Assembly (NCBI RefSeq): GCF_900184935.1
Contig: NZ_FXYE01000001.1
Location: 310,001 to 374,000, forward strand
Reading direction: 5' to 3'
Length of the DNA: 64,000 nt
Origin: Actibacterium lipolyticum
Lineage (GTDB): Bacteria; Pseudomonadota; Alphaproteobacteria; Rhodobacterales; Rhodobacteraceae
Below the pieces are notes generated by a model that worked only from the letters and a program-made list of their open reading frames with translations, was not told the DNA's origin and made no database searches. Shown here in pieces: positions 22,684 to 32,273 of this stretch (its first letter is position 1; the number at the start of each line of letters is the position of its first letter). Made by a program: the position numbers and the translations under genes.

Positions 22684-25505
22684 TAACTGCGCGCCCTTTT
22701 CGCACCTTGCTCAACAGCTGCTCGCAACTTCTTTTCCAGCCCGTCTTGTTTGGCTTTGGAGTGCAGCTTTAGCCCGAACATGTCTTTGACATAGAAGCTA
22801 TCGACCACCTGCGCGCCGTATGTCGCGATCATAGCCGAGGCGATATAGATGTTGTTGTCCGCCAACACGCGGGTCAGATCGAACAACAGGCCGGGACGGT
22901 CACGGGTATCAACTTCGATGATCGTGTAGATTTCCGAACCTTCGTTGTCGAACGTGATGGTCGTCGGGAACTGAAAGCCGCGCTCGCGTTTGCCAAGCTT
23001 GTCGCGGTCAGCCAGCTTTTCGCGCGCGATGATTTCACCGGCCAGCGTCTTTTCGATCATCTGGCGTAGACGGGGCAGGCGGCCCGCTTCGTACGGGGCG
23101 CCATCAGCGTCTTGAATCCAGAACACGGCGGTCGCATAGCCATCTTTTGAGGTATACGTCCGCGCATCCACCACGTTCGCGCCGACCAGCGCCAGCGCGC
23201 CTGCCAGACGGGAAAAGATACCGGGGTGATCTTCAAGTGCGAAACACGCACGTGTGGCATCGCGATCTTCGTCAGGCTTTAGGTCGATGTGGATTTCATC
23301 GCTTGCCAGATTGTTCAAAAGCTCGGCGAAAATCACGTGGCTGGCGGTTGGAAGGCCTTGCCAATAGGGGCCATAGTGGCGACCGGTTTCGACACGCAGC
23401 GCCTTTTTGTCCCAATCCGGCAGCGCGTCGCGGAGGGCCTTTTTAGCCTCGCTTTCACGTGCTTCGCGGTTCAGATCTTCAAGCCCGTTTTCAAGTGCGT
23501 CTTCGGTTTCGCGGTAAAGCGTGCGCAGCAGCTGCGCTTTCCAGTTGTTCCACGTGCCGGGCCCAACGCCGCGAATGTCGCAGACGGTCAGCACGGTCAG
23601 CAGATCCAGCCGTTTTTTGCTTTTCACAACCTTCGCGAATTCGCGCACGGTACGCGGGTCTGAAATATCGCGCTTTTGCGCCACATCGGACATCAACAGG
23701 TGATAGCGCACCAGCCATTCAACGGTTTCGCATTCGTCAGGTTTTAGCCCCAAACGCGGCGCCACCTTGCGCGCGATCCGCGCCCCCAGAAGAGAGTGAT
23801 CTTCAGGGCGCCCCTTGCCGATGTCATGCAGCAGCAAAGCAACGTACAAAATCTTACGGTTCACACCTTTTTTCAGGATGCGGCTGGCGACGGGCAGTGC
23901 CTCCACCAGCTCTTCACGCTCAATCTGCGCCAGAACCGAGATGCACTGAATCGTATGCTCATCAACGGTGTAGTGGTGGTACACGTTGAACTGCATCATC
24001 GCGAGGATGGGTTCGAATTCTGGAATGAACGCGGCCAAAACGCCCAGTTCGTTCATGCGGCGCAGCGACCGTTCGGGATTGCCGTGCTTTAGCATGAGAT
24101 CAAGGAAGATACGCTGTGCTTCCTTGTTGTTGCGCAGCTCATCGTCGAACAGTTCCAGATGGGACGAGATCAGGCGCATCGCGTTCGGGTGAAGCAAGGT
24201 GCCTGTGCGCAATGCCTCTTCGAAGATGCGTAGGATGTTCAGCTTGTCATCGAAAAAGGTCGTTTCGTCCGCAACGCCCAGCCTGTTCTGCACGATTTCG
24301 TAGCCCGGCTTGGCCCGCTTTTTGCGGCGGAAGAAACCGATCAGCATCGGCTCGCTTTTCACGTGGCTTGCTTCCAGCGCGGTCAGGAAGATGCGCGTCA
24401 GGTCGCCCACGTGGGTCGCGTGGCGGAAATAGTCTTGCATGAAATGCTCAACCGCGCGCCGGCCATCGTGATCAGTGTATCCAAGGCGTTCGGCCACTTC
24501 GACCTGAAGGTCAAAGGTAAGCTGATCCATCGCGCGCCCGGTAATCAGATGCAGATGGCACCGCACGGCCCAAAGAAAATTCTCTGCGTTTTCGAAGTCG
24601 TGGAATTCGTCTGCGGTAAAGACACCCAGATCGACCAAGGCAGCGGTCGTATCAACGCCGTGCACGTATTTCGCGATCCAGAACAAGGACTGAAGGTCGC
24701 GCAGGCCGCCTTTGCCCTCTTTGACATTGGGTTCCAGCATATATCGCTGGCCACCCTGTTTACGGTGCCGTTCGTCGCGTTCAGCCAGTTTCGCTTCGAC
24801 GAAGTCAGAGGCCGTAGAGCTGAACAATTCGTTCCAAAGGCGCGTCTTCAACTCGTCTGCCAATGGTTCATGCCCGCCTAGGAAACGATGCTCCAGCAGG
24901 GCGGTGCGAATGGTGTAATCTTCGCGGCCAAGGCGAACGCAGTCTTTCACAGTGCGGCTGGAATGGCCCACCTTCAGGCGCAAATCCCAAAGGATATAAA
25001 GCATCGACTCAATCACGCTTTCGGCCCATGGCGTGATTTTGTAAGGCGTCAAAAACAACAGATCGACGTCGGACGACGGAGCCATCTCTGCGCGGCCATA
25101 GCCGCCCACGGCGATAACGGCGATGCGTTCGCCCTCTGTCGCGGTTTGTAGCTTGTGAAGGCGCTGTGTGGCGACACTCAGCACCGTGTCGATGATGCCG
25201 TCCATCAGGTAGGAATATGACCGAACAACCTGACGCGCATCAAAGGGGCGGGCCGCAAATGCGTTGGCAATAACAGCATTCCCGGCTTTGCGTGCAGCAG
25301 CCAGTTGCGTGACAGTGGCGGCACGAATTTCGCGGCTATCGGTCACGCCGTCCAATGCGGCGTCCAGCGCTGCATTAACCGCGTTCTGGTCAAAAATATC
25401 GATCGCCGGGCAGATCAAATCGCCCGGCGATAATTCGGATGGGTCGGTTTCTGCTGGCTTAGAAGCCAGCGCCACCGAAGCTTTTGGGGGCAGGGTCAAT
25501 AACAA
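22683..25505 (-). CDS. glnD: Bifunctional uridylyltransferase/uridylyl-removing enzyme GlnD, about 940 aa
   Basis: Domains in order: nucleotidyltransferase (VGGYGRAEMAPSSDVDLLFL), GlnD helical linker, HD phosphohydrolase (HDIGKGRPEDHSLLGARIA) and two C-terminal ACT domains (GIFSRLAGALALVGANVVDARTY and RPGLLFDLTRVLADNNIYIA). It uridylylates PII under nitrogen limitation and deuridylylates it when glutamine is high. The start is uncertain: the longest frame begins with TTG at 25505 and overlaps the upstream gene by 47 bases, while an in-frame GTG at 25475 gives a 17-base overlap; neither has a clear Shine-Dalgarno sequence. murJ follows with a 1-base overlap. Confidence 0.93.
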   Translation of the reverse strand: MLLTLPPKASVALASKPAETDPSELSPGDLICPAIDIFDQNAVNAALDAALDGVTDSREIRAATVTQLAAARKAGNAVIANAFAARPFDARQVVRSYSYLMDGIIDTVLSVATQRLHKLQTATEGERIAVIAVGGYGRAEMAPSSDVDLLFLTPYKITPWAESVIESMLYILWDLRLKVGHSSRTVKDCVRLGREDYTIRTALLEHRFLGGHEPLADELKTRLWNELFSSTASDFVEAKLAERDERHRKQGGQRYMLEPNVKEGKGGLRDLQSLFWIAKYVHGVDTTAALVDLGVFTADEFHDFENAENFLWAVRCHLHLITGRAMDQLTFDLQVEVAERLGYTDHDGRRAVEHFMQDYFRHATHVGDLTRIFLTALEASHVKSEPMLIGFFRRKKRAKPGYEIVQNRLGVADETTFFDDKLNILRIFEEALRTGTLLHPNAMRLISSHLELFDDELRNNKEAQRIFLDLMLKHGNPERSLRRMNELGVLAAFIPEFEPILAMMQFNVYHHYTVDEHTIQCISVLAQIEREELVEALPVASRILKKGVNRKILYVALLLHDIGKGRPEDHSLLGARIARKVAPRLGLKPDECETVEWLVRYHLLMSDVAQKRDISDPRTVREFAKVVKSKKRLDLLTVLTVCDIRGVGPGTWNNWKAQLLRTLYRETEDALENGLEDLNREARESEAKKALRDALPDWDKKALRVETGRHYGPYWQGLPTASHVIFAELLNNLASDEIHIDLKPDEDRDATRACFALEDHPGIFSRLAGALALVGANVVDARTYTSKDGYATAVFWIQDADGAPYEAGRLPRLRQMIEKTLAGEIIAREKLADRDKLGKRERGFQFPTTITFDNEGSEIYTIIEVDTRDRPGLLFDLTRVLADNNIYIASAMIATYGAQVVDSFYVKDMFGLKLHSKAKQDGLEKKLRAAVEQGAKRARS

Positions 25506-26640
25506 CTACCTGATTATTGCGGATTTCTGCGACAGCAAGGCCGCGTTCGTTAGTGCCATCGCCAAGAAGACGGAATACGCCGTTTACCCCGGCAAAGCCA
25601 GCCCCTTGGGTCAGTGCAGTTGTTGTCAGGGCGTTGGATTTACCCTTGCGCACCAATGCGCCGATCGCCGCGATGCCGTCATAGGCAAGGCCCGAAATCG
25701 GATGCGGCTGAGCGCCATACGCCGCCTGATAACGCGCGTTGAAGCGGTTTGTCAGGCCGGGGTCTGGCAAGGCGAACCAGCCCCCCTGAACGCCGGGCAG
25801 TGATAGCGTTGCATTGGGAACGTCCCAGCGGGTCAAGCCGATGAATTTGGTGACCGCTGGATTAACGCTGTTTTCTGGAAGCAGTTGCGCCAGCAGCGGA
25901 AGTGCGCCAGCGGTGTCAGCAGTAAAGAACATCGCCTGCGCGCCTGAATTGCGCGCCTGCGCGGCAATACCGGGAACGGCTTGAACGACGCCGTTTTGCG
26001 AGAATTCGTAAGATCCCTCTGCAACGATAGATGCGCCACCTCGTGCTGCCGCCTGACGGATGGCCGCCGCGCCCAATTCACCGGCTACGTTCTGGTCACG
26101 TACGACCATGATCTTTGAACGACCGGTCTTTGCAGAATAGCGCACCAACCGGTTCGCGGTGTTCTGGAAGGTTGGGCCCAAGACGAACACGTTGCCGCCC
26201 GCGATCTGGGTGTTGTTCGAAAAGCTAAGAACATTCACGTTCCGACCCGCAACGGCAACACCGGCTGCGTTCGCGGATTGAGCGTACACAGGGCCAAGAA
26301 TGATCTTTGCGCCATCGTTTACCGCTTGGGTCGCTACATTCGACGCCATCGCCGCGCTGCCCGCCGTATTGTAAACGCGCAGATCAATCTGGACGCCGTC
26401 AAGGTCTGCGATGGCCAGACGTGCCGCGTTTTCCAACCCTTTCGCCAGCAACGCGTCGCTTGCTTGGCCCGATCCACCAGGAACCAGAAGGGCCACGGGT
26501 ACAGGCGCTTTCGTGTTGATGCTGGGTCCAGTGTCACCACTTAAAGAAACGGGCTGACATGCGGTCAGTGCTGTGACAGCGGCAAGAGCCATCACTCCCT
26601 TTGTGATTGACTTGCGGACAGGCCCAAAAACGGCAAACAT
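25459..26640 (-). CDS. LppC/LpoA-like penicillin-binding protein activator lipoprotein, 393 aa
   Basis: The N-terminus has a lipoprotein signal (GVMALAAVTALTAC, acylated Cys28). The body has a periplasmic binding protein type I fold: PVALLVPGGSGQASDALLAKGLENAARLAI, VNVLSFSNNTQIAGGNVFVLG and GLAYDGIAAIGALV. This is the alphaproteobacterial LppC/penicillin-binding-protein-activator family; E. coli LpoA activates PBP1A, but activity here is inferred. It is divergent from rsmI with a gap of about 98 bp, a common genomic pairing. Its 3' end overlaps the open frame of glnD. Confidence 0.85.
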   Translation of the reverse strand: MFAVFGPVRKSITKGVMALAAVTALTACQPVSLSGDTGPSINTKAPVPVALLVPGGSGQASDALLAKGLENAARLAIADLDGVQIDLRVYNTAGSAAMASNVATQAVNDGAKIILGPVYAQSANAAGVAVAGRNVNVLSFSNNTQIAGGNVFVLGPTFQNTANRLVRYSAKTGRSKIMVVRDQNVAGELGAAAIRQAAARGGASIVAEGSYEFSQNGVVQAVPGIAAQARNSGAQAMFFTADTAGALPLLAQLLPENSVNPAVTKFIGLTRWDVPNATLSLPGVQGGWFALPDPGLTNRFNARYQAAYGAQPHPISGLAYDGIAAIGALVRKGKSNALTTTALTQGAGFAGVNGVFRLLGDGTNERGLAVAEIRNNQVVVIDPAPKSFGGAGF

Positions 26641-26738
26641 GGCATTTCTCCCTACACCCGGGCCACCGGCCCGTATCTGCTGCGGACCCTAAGCGGTTCG
26701 GCAGTCCAAGTAAATGTCAGAGAAAGCCCGAGGCCCCC

Positions 26739-27599
26739 TTGCAGATCGAAACAAAGCCCCTTTCGCCCGGCCTGTATTTTGTCGCCACGCCGATTGGCAC
26801 CGCGCGCGATATTACGCTGCGGGCGCTGGACATCTTGGCCTCGGCCGATGTGATCGCGGCCGAAGACACGCGAACGGCAAAGCACCTGATGCGAATTCAC
26901 GGGGTTTCGCTGGGCGACCGCCCGGTGATTGCATATCACGATCACAGTGGGCCAGATATGCGCGCGCGGATTGTTCAGATGATTTCTGACGGTAAATCAG
27001 TTGCTTACGCAAGCGAGGCGGGCACGCCATTGGTGGCGGACCCCGGTTTTCAATTGTCCCGCGCTGTCATCGACGCAGAACTGCCATTGATCGGGGCGCC
27101 GGGGCCGTCGGCGGTTTTGGCGGCCCTGACTGTGTCAGGTTTGCCGACCGACAAATTCATGTTCGCGGGATTTGCGCCAACCGCAAAAGGCGCGCGCAAA
27201 AAATGGCTGACAGAGCTGACGGACCTGCAGGCAACGCTTGTTCTCTACGAATCGCCCAAGCGTCTTTACGCCCTGTTAACCGACCTTGTGCAAACCTTTG
27301 GGGAAGAGCGGCAGGCCGTCGTCTGCCGGGAACTGACCAAGAAGTTTGAAGAGGTGGTTCGCGCCCCGCTTGCGGAATTGGCCGAGTCATTCAAAGACCG
27401 CGCTGTGAAGGGCGAAATTGTTGTTTTGGTAGACCGCGCACCCGTGCGGGTCGCCGACGAAGCATCGTTGGAGGATGCATTGCGCGACGCGTTGAAAAGC
27501 CAATCGGTGAAAGATGCGGCAACGGATGTGGCCGAAGCGTTGAACCTGCCACGGCGGCAGGTTTACCAGGCGGCGTTGAAGCTGGCCAAAGACGAATGA
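26739..27599 (+). CDS. rsmI: 16S rRNA (cytidine(1402)-2'-O)-methyltransferase, 286 aa
   Basis: A tetrapyrrole-methylase-fold SAM methyltransferase. GLYFVATPIGTARDITLRAL, DVIAAEDTRTAKHLM, AYASEAGTPLVADPGF and PGPSAVLAALTVSGLPTDKF are diagnostic of RsmI. It methylates the ribose of C1402 in 16S rRNA. A TTG start at 26739 with GAGG 5 bases upstream is preferred because the family sequence begins there; the frame extends upstream into the divergent lipoprotein region without homology. yraN follows with a 4-base overlap, a very common pair. Confidence 0.93.
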   Translation: MQIETKPLSPGLYFVATPIGTARDITLRALDILASADVIAAEDTRTAKHLMRIHGVSLGDRPVIAYHDHSGPDMRARIVQMISDGKSVAYASEAGTPLVADPGFQLSRAVIDAELPLIGAPGPSAVLAALTVSGLPTDKFMFAGFAPTAKGARKKWLTELTDLQATLVLYESPKRLYALLTDLVQTFGEERQAVVCRELTKKFEEVVRAPLAELAESFKDRAVKGEIVVLVDRAPVRVADEASLEDALRDALKSQSVKDAATDVAEALNLPRRQVYQAALKLAKDE

Positions 27600-27949
27600 G
27601 CGGCTCCGTCGCGTATCACTCCGGTCGTGTGGCCGAAGATATCGTGGCGGAGCATTACATTCGACGCGGTTTCAAGATCGCGCACAAACGCTGGCGCGGC
27701 GCAGGTGGCGAAATTGACCTGATCGCGCGCGATGGGGATGCGCTTATTTTCATCGAAGTAAAGAAAAGCCGTTCGTTCGCGCGGGCGGCTGAACGTCTTT
27801 CTCCGCGTCAGATACAGCGCATTTTTGATACCGCGTCAGAGTTTGTTTCGGGGGAGCCGAACGGGCAACTGACCGATATGCGCTTTGATGTTGCGATGGT
27901 CGATGGGCAGGGCCGGATTGAGATTTTGGAGAATGCTCTGGGCATTTAA
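27596..27949 (+). CDS. yraN: YraN family (UPF0102) nuclease-fold protein, 117 aa
   Basis: A small PD-(D/E)xK nuclease-fold protein: GRVAEDIVAEHYIRRGFKIAHKRWR, then GGEIDLIARDGDALIFIEVKKS carries the Glu-Asp-Glu-x-Lys catalytic signature. It is conserved next to rsmI across bacteria; the cellular role is not settled and probably concerns DNA or RNA processing. The start overlaps the rsmI stop by 4 bases (ATGA). Length is typical. Confidence 0.9.
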   Translation: MSGSVAYHSGRVAEDIVAEHYIRRGFKIAHKRWRGAGGEIDLIARDGDALIFIEVKKSRSFARAAERLSPRQIQRIFDTASEFVSGEPNGQLTDMRFDVAMVDGQGRIEILENALGI

Positions 27950-28018
27950 AGTGAAAGTGTCATTGCAACCCGGCGCGTGGCGGGCCATGTAATTCCCTGA
28001 ACATTGGGAGAGTTTTGC

Positions 28019-28960
28019 ATGTCGCTCAAAGTTGCCATTCAGATGGACCCGATCGAACCGATCGACATCAACGCTGATAGCACGTTCCGCATCGCCCTAG
28101 AGGCGCAAAAACGCGGGCATGAGTTGTTCTATTACACACCGGACAAACTTTATTGGAACAACGGTCGCGTGATGGCGCGTGGCTGGCCGCTGACGCTGCG
28201 CCGTGAAAAGGGCAACCATTTTACGCTGGGCGCGGAAACAGATGTGGACCTTGGCGAATGGGATGTTGTCTGGCTGCGCCAAGACCCGCCCTTCGATATG
28301 GGGTACATCACGACCACCCATCTGTTGGAACGTATCCACCCGAAAACGCTGGTGGTGAATGACCCGTTCTGGGTGCGCAACTTCCCCGAAAAGCTGTTGG
28401 TGCTGCAATTCCCAGATTTGATCCCGCCCACCCTGATCGCGCGGGATTTGGCGACGATCCGCGAATTCAAAGACCATCATGACGATATCATTCTGAAACC
28501 GCTTTACGGCAACGGCGGTGCTGGCGTGTTCCGGCTGGACCCAAACGACAGAAACCTGTCGTCGCTGCACGAATTATTCACTGGGCTAAGCCGTGAGCCG
28601 CTGATCGCACAGAAATTCCTGCCCGATGTGTCCAACGGCGACAAGCGGGTGATCCTTGTGAATGGCGAACCCGTCGGTGCCATCAACCGCGTACCTGCCA
28701 GTGGCGAGACGCGGTCCAACATGCACGTTGGCGGGCGGCCCGAAAAGATTGGCCTGACCAAACGCGATCTGGAAATCTGCGAGGCGATTGGCCCAACCCT
28801 GCGTGATCATGGCCAGATCTTCGTCGGCATCGACGTGATCGGCGATTATCTGACCGAAATCAACGTGACCTCGCCCACGGGCATTCAAGAGCTTGAGCGT
28901 TTCGATGGAACGAATGTCGCTGAAAAAATCTGGGAAGTGATAGAGGCAAAACGCGCATGA
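28019..28960 (+). CDS. gshB: Glutathione synthetase, 313 aa
   Basis: An ATP-grasp enzyme joining gamma-glutamylcysteine and glycine. [13 protein letters not shown] at the N-terminus, [35 protein letters not shown] (ATP-binding) and [25 protein letters not shown] are characteristic of prokaryotic GshB. ATG at 28019 follows GGGAGAG at good spacing. The alpha/beta hydrolase gene overlaps its end by 4 bases. Glutathione made here would support the GST-like enzyme and oxidative-stress genes nearby. Confidence 0.95.
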   Translation: MSLKVAIQMDPIEPIDINADSTFRIALEAQKRGHELFYYTPDKLYWNNGRVMARGWPLTLRREKGNHFTLGAETDVDLGEWDVVWLRQDPPFDMGYITTTHLLERIHPKTLVVNDPFWVRNFPEKLLVLQFPDLIPPTLIARDLATIREFKDHHDDIILKPLYGNGGAGVFRLDPNDRNLSSLHELFTGLSREPLIAQKFLPDVSNGDKRVILVNGEPVGAINRVPASGETRSNMHVGGRPEKIGLTKRDLEICEAIGPTLRDHGQIFVGIDVIGDYLTEINVTSPTGIQELERFDGTNVAEKIWEVIEAKRA

Positions 28961-29862
28961 GCGTAATGCGCGCCATCTTGAACCCCTTTTTGCGGCTGAC
29001 GGAAAAGCCGCATCTGGCGCGCGCGACACCGGAAAAACTGCGCAGTGTATTGGAAAAGAAGGCACCTCTTTTCTTTCGCGCGCCTCGTGGCACTTTGTAC
29101 GAGGATGCGCTGTTGCAAGACGGCGGTGCGAAGGTGCCCGCGCTTTGGGCCATTGGGCCGGGCGCAGATCGAAACGCGCCGGTGGTTCTATATTTTCACG
29201 GTGGCGGATACGTGTTTGGTTCGCCGAATACGCACAAAGCGATGTTGGCGCGTCTGTCTTCGTATTCCGGCATGCCGGCCTGTTTGCCCAAGTATCGTTT
29301 GGCCCCAGAACACCCGTTTCCGGCCGCGATTGAGGATGCGTTGACAGCGTACAAGGCGCTGCAAAACCATCCGGCAGGCGTGGTCCTTGGAGGTGATAGC
29401 GCGGGTGGTGGCCTTGCCTTGGCTTTGCTGGGCGAGATTAATCGTTTGGGTCTGGTCGCGCCGTTGGGCTGTTTCGCGTTTTCGCCGCTGACTGACCTGA
29501 CATTTTCAAGCGATAGCTTAACCCAAAACGCAGCCAAAGATGTGGTTCTGCCAGCAGCCCGCGCCACCGAGATGGCGCAAATGTACCTGAACGGTCACGG
29601 CGATACGGACCCGCGCGTTTCGCCGCTGCATGCAGCGTTTGCAGGTGCGCCGCCTGTATGGCTGACGGTCGCCGATGCCGAAATTTTGTTGGATGATACA
29701 CAAAAGATGGCGGCACATCTGCGCAACGAAGGCGTTGAAACCCATGTGACGGTCGAACAAAACCTGCCGCATGTCTGGCCGCTGTTTCACAACATACTAC
29801 CCGAGGCGCGGCATAGTTTGCGTAACGTGGCGCAGTGGCTTAGCTCTCTACCGTCGCGCTGA
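28957..29862 (+). CDS. Alpha/beta hydrolase, hormone-sensitive-lipase type (HSL family), 301 aa
   Basis: The oxyanion-hole motif HGGGYVFGS (about 80-88) and nucleophile elbow [12 protein letters not shown] (about 145, Ser nucleophile) define the HSL/family IV esterases. A catalytic Asp in [12 protein letters not shown] and a His in NLPHVWPLF complete the triad. It probably hydrolyses short-chain esters in the cytoplasm; the substrate is unknown. It overlaps gshB by 4 bases and runs 23 bases into the convergent comM gene. Confidence 0.87.
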   Translation: MSVMRAILNPFLRLTEKPHLARATPEKLRSVLEKKAPLFFRAPRGTLYEDALLQDGGAKVPALWAIGPGADRNAPVVLYFHGGGYVFGSPNTHKAMLARLSSYSGMPACLPKYRLAPEHPFPAAIEDALTAYKALQNHPAGVVLGGDSAGGGLALALLGEINRLGLVAPLGCFAFSPLTDLTFSSDSLTQNAAKDVVLPAARATEMAQMYLNGHGDTDPRVSPLHAAFAGAPPVWLTVADAEILLDDTQKMAAHLRNEGVETHVTVEQNLPHVWPLFHNILPEARHSLRNVAQWLSSLPSR

Positions 29863-31354
29863 TACGGAAACTCGCCGCCTCTGCGATGTGGTTCTTGCGC
29901 ACTGTCGAAGAGGCATCCAGATCGGCGATGGTGCGCGCCACCCTAAGCACACGATGATACCCGCGCGCCGAAAGGCCAAACCGTTCCGCGACTTTGCCCA
30001 GCAACGCTTTTCCATCGGCATCGGGTGTGGCTATTTCTTCCAACAGTTGGCCTTCTGCATCGGCGTTGCAGCGAAGGCCGTCATGATCCTGAAAGCGCGC
30101 TGCCTGAACTGACCGGGCTTGCGCAACGCGCGATGCCACTTGGGCAGAGGTGTCGCCGGTATCGGGCAGGTCCAGATCAGCGAACGACACAGGCGGCACT
30201 TCGACGCGAAGATCGAACCTGTCCATCAACGGGCCAGAGATGCGCCCAAGGTAATCGTCGCCGCATTGGGGAACGCGTGCACAGGCGCGCTCGGGCTCTG
30301 TTAGATAGCCGCATTTGCACGGGTTTGCCGCAGCCACCAACAGAAACTTGCAGGGATAACGCATGTGCGCATTGGCGCGGGCAACTACGACCTCGCCGTT
30401 TTCGATGGGCTGGCGCAGGGTTTCCAGAACCGTGCGCGGGAATTCCGGAAATTCATCCATGAACAGCACGCCGTTATGGGCCAACGAGATTTCACCGGGT
30501 TTCGCGCCCCGTCCGCCACCCACGATCGCGGCCATTGATGCCGTGTGATGGGGTTCGCGAAAGGGGCGGGCGCGGGAAATGCCCCCTTCGTCCAACAGGC
30601 CCGACAGCGATTGGATCATGGAGGTTTCAAGCGCCTCTGCCGCCGTAAGCGGGGGCAGAATTCCGGGCATCCGTGCCGCAAGCATTGATTTGCCCGACCC
30701 CGGAGAGCCGACCATCAGCATGTGATGTCGCCCAGCTGCCGCGATTTCCAACGCCCGTTTGGCGCGTTCCTGCCCTTTTACGTCGCGCAGGTCGCGATGA
30801 TGGGGGGCGGCAGAAACCTCTCCGGGTTCTGCGGGGGTAAGGGGGGCTTGGCCGGTGTAGTGGCGTACAACTTCGCCCAAGGACGCGGCTGGCAATACCT
30901 GCGTCGCGCCAACCCACGCAGCTTCGGCTCCGCATGCCTTGGGGCACAGCAACGCGCGGTCATTTTCGGCGGCCGCCATCGCGGCGGGAAGGGCGCCGAT
31001 GACCTGTACCAAAGACCCATCAAGGGACATTTCGCCAAGGGCAACCGTTTGTTCCACGTCATCGCGCGGCACCACATCCAACGCCGCCAACAGGGCAAGC
31101 GCGATGGGCAGGTCGAAATGGGACCCCTCTTTCGGTAAATCGGCCGGGGACAGGTTGATGGTGATCCGCTTTGACGGAAGGGCAAGCGCCATGGCCGACA
31201 GCGCCGCGCGCACCCGTTCGCGGGCTTCGCTGACCGCCTTGTCGGGTAGTCCCACGATGGAAAACGATGGCAACCCGGCTGTGACGGCGCACTGCACCTC
31301 GACCAAGCGCGCCTCTATGCCTTGGAATGCCACCGTATAGGCCCGAGCGACCAT
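29840..31354 (-). CDS. comM: YifB/ComM family Mg-chelatase-like AAA+ ATPase, 504 aa
   Basis: An N-terminal ChlI-like domain (VEVQCAVTAGLPSFSIVGLPDKAVSEARERVRAAL... family block) is followed by a AAA+ core with Walker A GSPGSGKSMLA, Walker B GVLFMDEFPEF and a C-terminal Mg-chelatase-C helical domain (ARGYHRVLRVARTIADLD). A cysteine set (ANPCKCGY, ERACARVPQCGDDY) sits between strands, as usual in the family. ComM is a hexameric branch-migration helicase that helps integrate incoming DNA during natural transformation. ATG at 31354 is preceded by GGAGGCGGGA. A TTAACCGTTAAC sequence lies 25 bases upstream. Its 3' end overlaps the convergent hydrolase. Confidence 0.92.
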   Translation of the reverse strand: MVARAYTVAFQGIEARLVEVQCAVTAGLPSFSIVGLPDKAVSEARERVRAALSAMALALPSKRITINLSPADLPKEGSHFDLPIALALLAALDVVPRDDVEQTVALGEMSLDGSLVQVIGALPAAMAAAENDRALLCPKACGAEAAWVGATQVLPAASLGEVVRHYTGQAPLTPAEPGEVSAAPHHRDLRDVKGQERAKRALEIAAAGRHHMLMVGSPGSGKSMLAARMPGILPPLTAAEALETSMIQSLSGLLDEGGISRARPFREPHHTASMAAIVGGGRGAKPGEISLAHNGVLFMDEFPEFPRTVLETLRQPIENGEVVVARANAHMRYPCKFLLVAAANPCKCGYLTEPERACARVPQCGDDYLGRISGPLMDRFDLRVEVPPVSFADLDLPDTGDTSAQVASRVAQARSVQAARFQDHDGLRCNADAEGQLLEEIATPDADGKALLGKVAERFGLSARGYHRVLRVARTIADLDASSTVRKNHIAEAASFRISATVES

Positions 31355-31378
31355 TCCCGCCTCCGTGTTATTGGTTGA

Positions 31379-31390
31379 TTAACCGTTAAC
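31379..31390 (-). promoter_or_regulatory. TTAA repeat upstream of comM (possible CtrA-type half-sites)
   Basis: TTAACCGTTAAC contains two TTAA tetramers 3 bases apart, 25 bases before the comM start. CtrA sites are TTAA-N7-TTAA or TTAACC-type half-sites, and comM belongs to CtrA-linked competence genes in some Rhodobacterales. The spacing does not fit a full site. Confidence 0.25.
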
Positions 31391-31400
31391 GCGGGAAGGT

Positions 31401-32273
31401 TTACGAATGGTAAATGTCCATGAACGCAGGAAATGCCTCTGGATCATTCGCAGTTTTATCGCGGCAATTTGAATTGCAGAACCCAAAGACGCGGCCCTCT
31501 ACTTCCAGGAAATCTGTGACGGGGTTGCCGGAATATGGGCACATCGCATTTTCGGATGGGCCTTTGGCAACGGCACGTGCGGCAAGGGGCGCGGGGCCGG
31601 GCCAGGCAACGGTTTCAAGGTCCATCGCATAAGGTTCGGGATCGTAACTGTTTGTCAGCCCCTCGGCCCGCCAGCGGCGGAAGGCGGGGTCTGCAAGATG
31701 GGTCGCGACGTAGTCTTGGGCGGCTTTTCCAACCGGCAAGCCGTATCCTGCAATCCGCGCGGCGATGGGCGCATAGAACACATCCGCGACTGAATACGCG
31801 CCGAAAAGCCATGGGCCTTCGGTCTGAAACCGTTCACGCGCCGTCGTCCAAAGTTGTTCGATCCGGGCAAGGTCGGCACGCACTTCTTGCGAAGGAGCAA
31901 ACCCTTTGTACGCCTTGCCAAGGTTCATCGGGCACGCGCCGCGCAACGCCATAAAACCGGAATGCATTTCAGCGGTCAGCCAGCGGGCAAAAATACGCTG
32001 TGACGGGTCCGCAGGCCAGAGCCCGGCATCCGGATGCCGCTCTGCCAATGTTTCGGCCATCGCCAAGGTATCCTGCAGCGGGTCACCTTCTGGGGTGCGC
32101 ATAACAGGGACCAAACGCGCCGGTGCCAAGGGCAACAGGTCTTGCGCCATCGTTCCTGAATAAAGGCCAACCATTTTCACCCTGACGGGCAAGTCGAATT
32201 TTTCGAACATCAACCAGCCGCGCAATGACCAACTGGAGAATGTTCTGTCACCAAGGAAAAGTTCATAAGTCAT
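31401..32273 (-). CDS. Glutathione S-transferase with C-terminal YHS-like Cys-rich domain, 290 aa
   Basis: Residues 1-85 form a GST thioredoxin-like domain (TYELFLGDRTFSSWSLRGWL with the Ser-rich active-site loop; LVPVMRTPEGDPLQDTLAMAE). Residues 90-205 form the helical GST domain. After a linker, residues 243-290 add CPYSGNPVTDF (Cys245) and VFGFCNSNCRDK (Cys266, Cys270) and end in YHS, resembling the YHS/TRASH metal-binding domain. Glutathione conjugation or a thiol-reductase role is expected, with the tail probably binding a metal. It lies between comM and the rpoH2 promoter region and is divergent from rpoH2. Confidence 0.8.
   Translation of the reverse strand: MTYELFLGDRTFSSWSLRGWLMFEKFDLPVRVKMVGLYSGTMAQDLLPLAPARLVPVMRTPEGDPLQDTLAMAETLAERHPDAGLWPADPSQRIFARWLTAEMHSGFMALRGACPMNLGKAYKGFAPSQEVRADLARIEQLWTTARERFQTEGPWLFGAYSVADVFYAPIAARIAGYGLPVGKAAQDYVATHLADPAFRRWRAEGLTNSYDPEPYAMDLETVAWPGPAPLAARAVAKGPSENAMCPYSGNPVTDFLEVEGRVFGFCNSNCRDKTANDPEAFPAFMDIYHS

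Noticed and set aside
27961-28005. TTGCAA-N17-CATGTA as a gshB promoter
   Set aside because: The -10 hexamer is poor and GC-rich spacing gives no extra support; kept out of the feature list.
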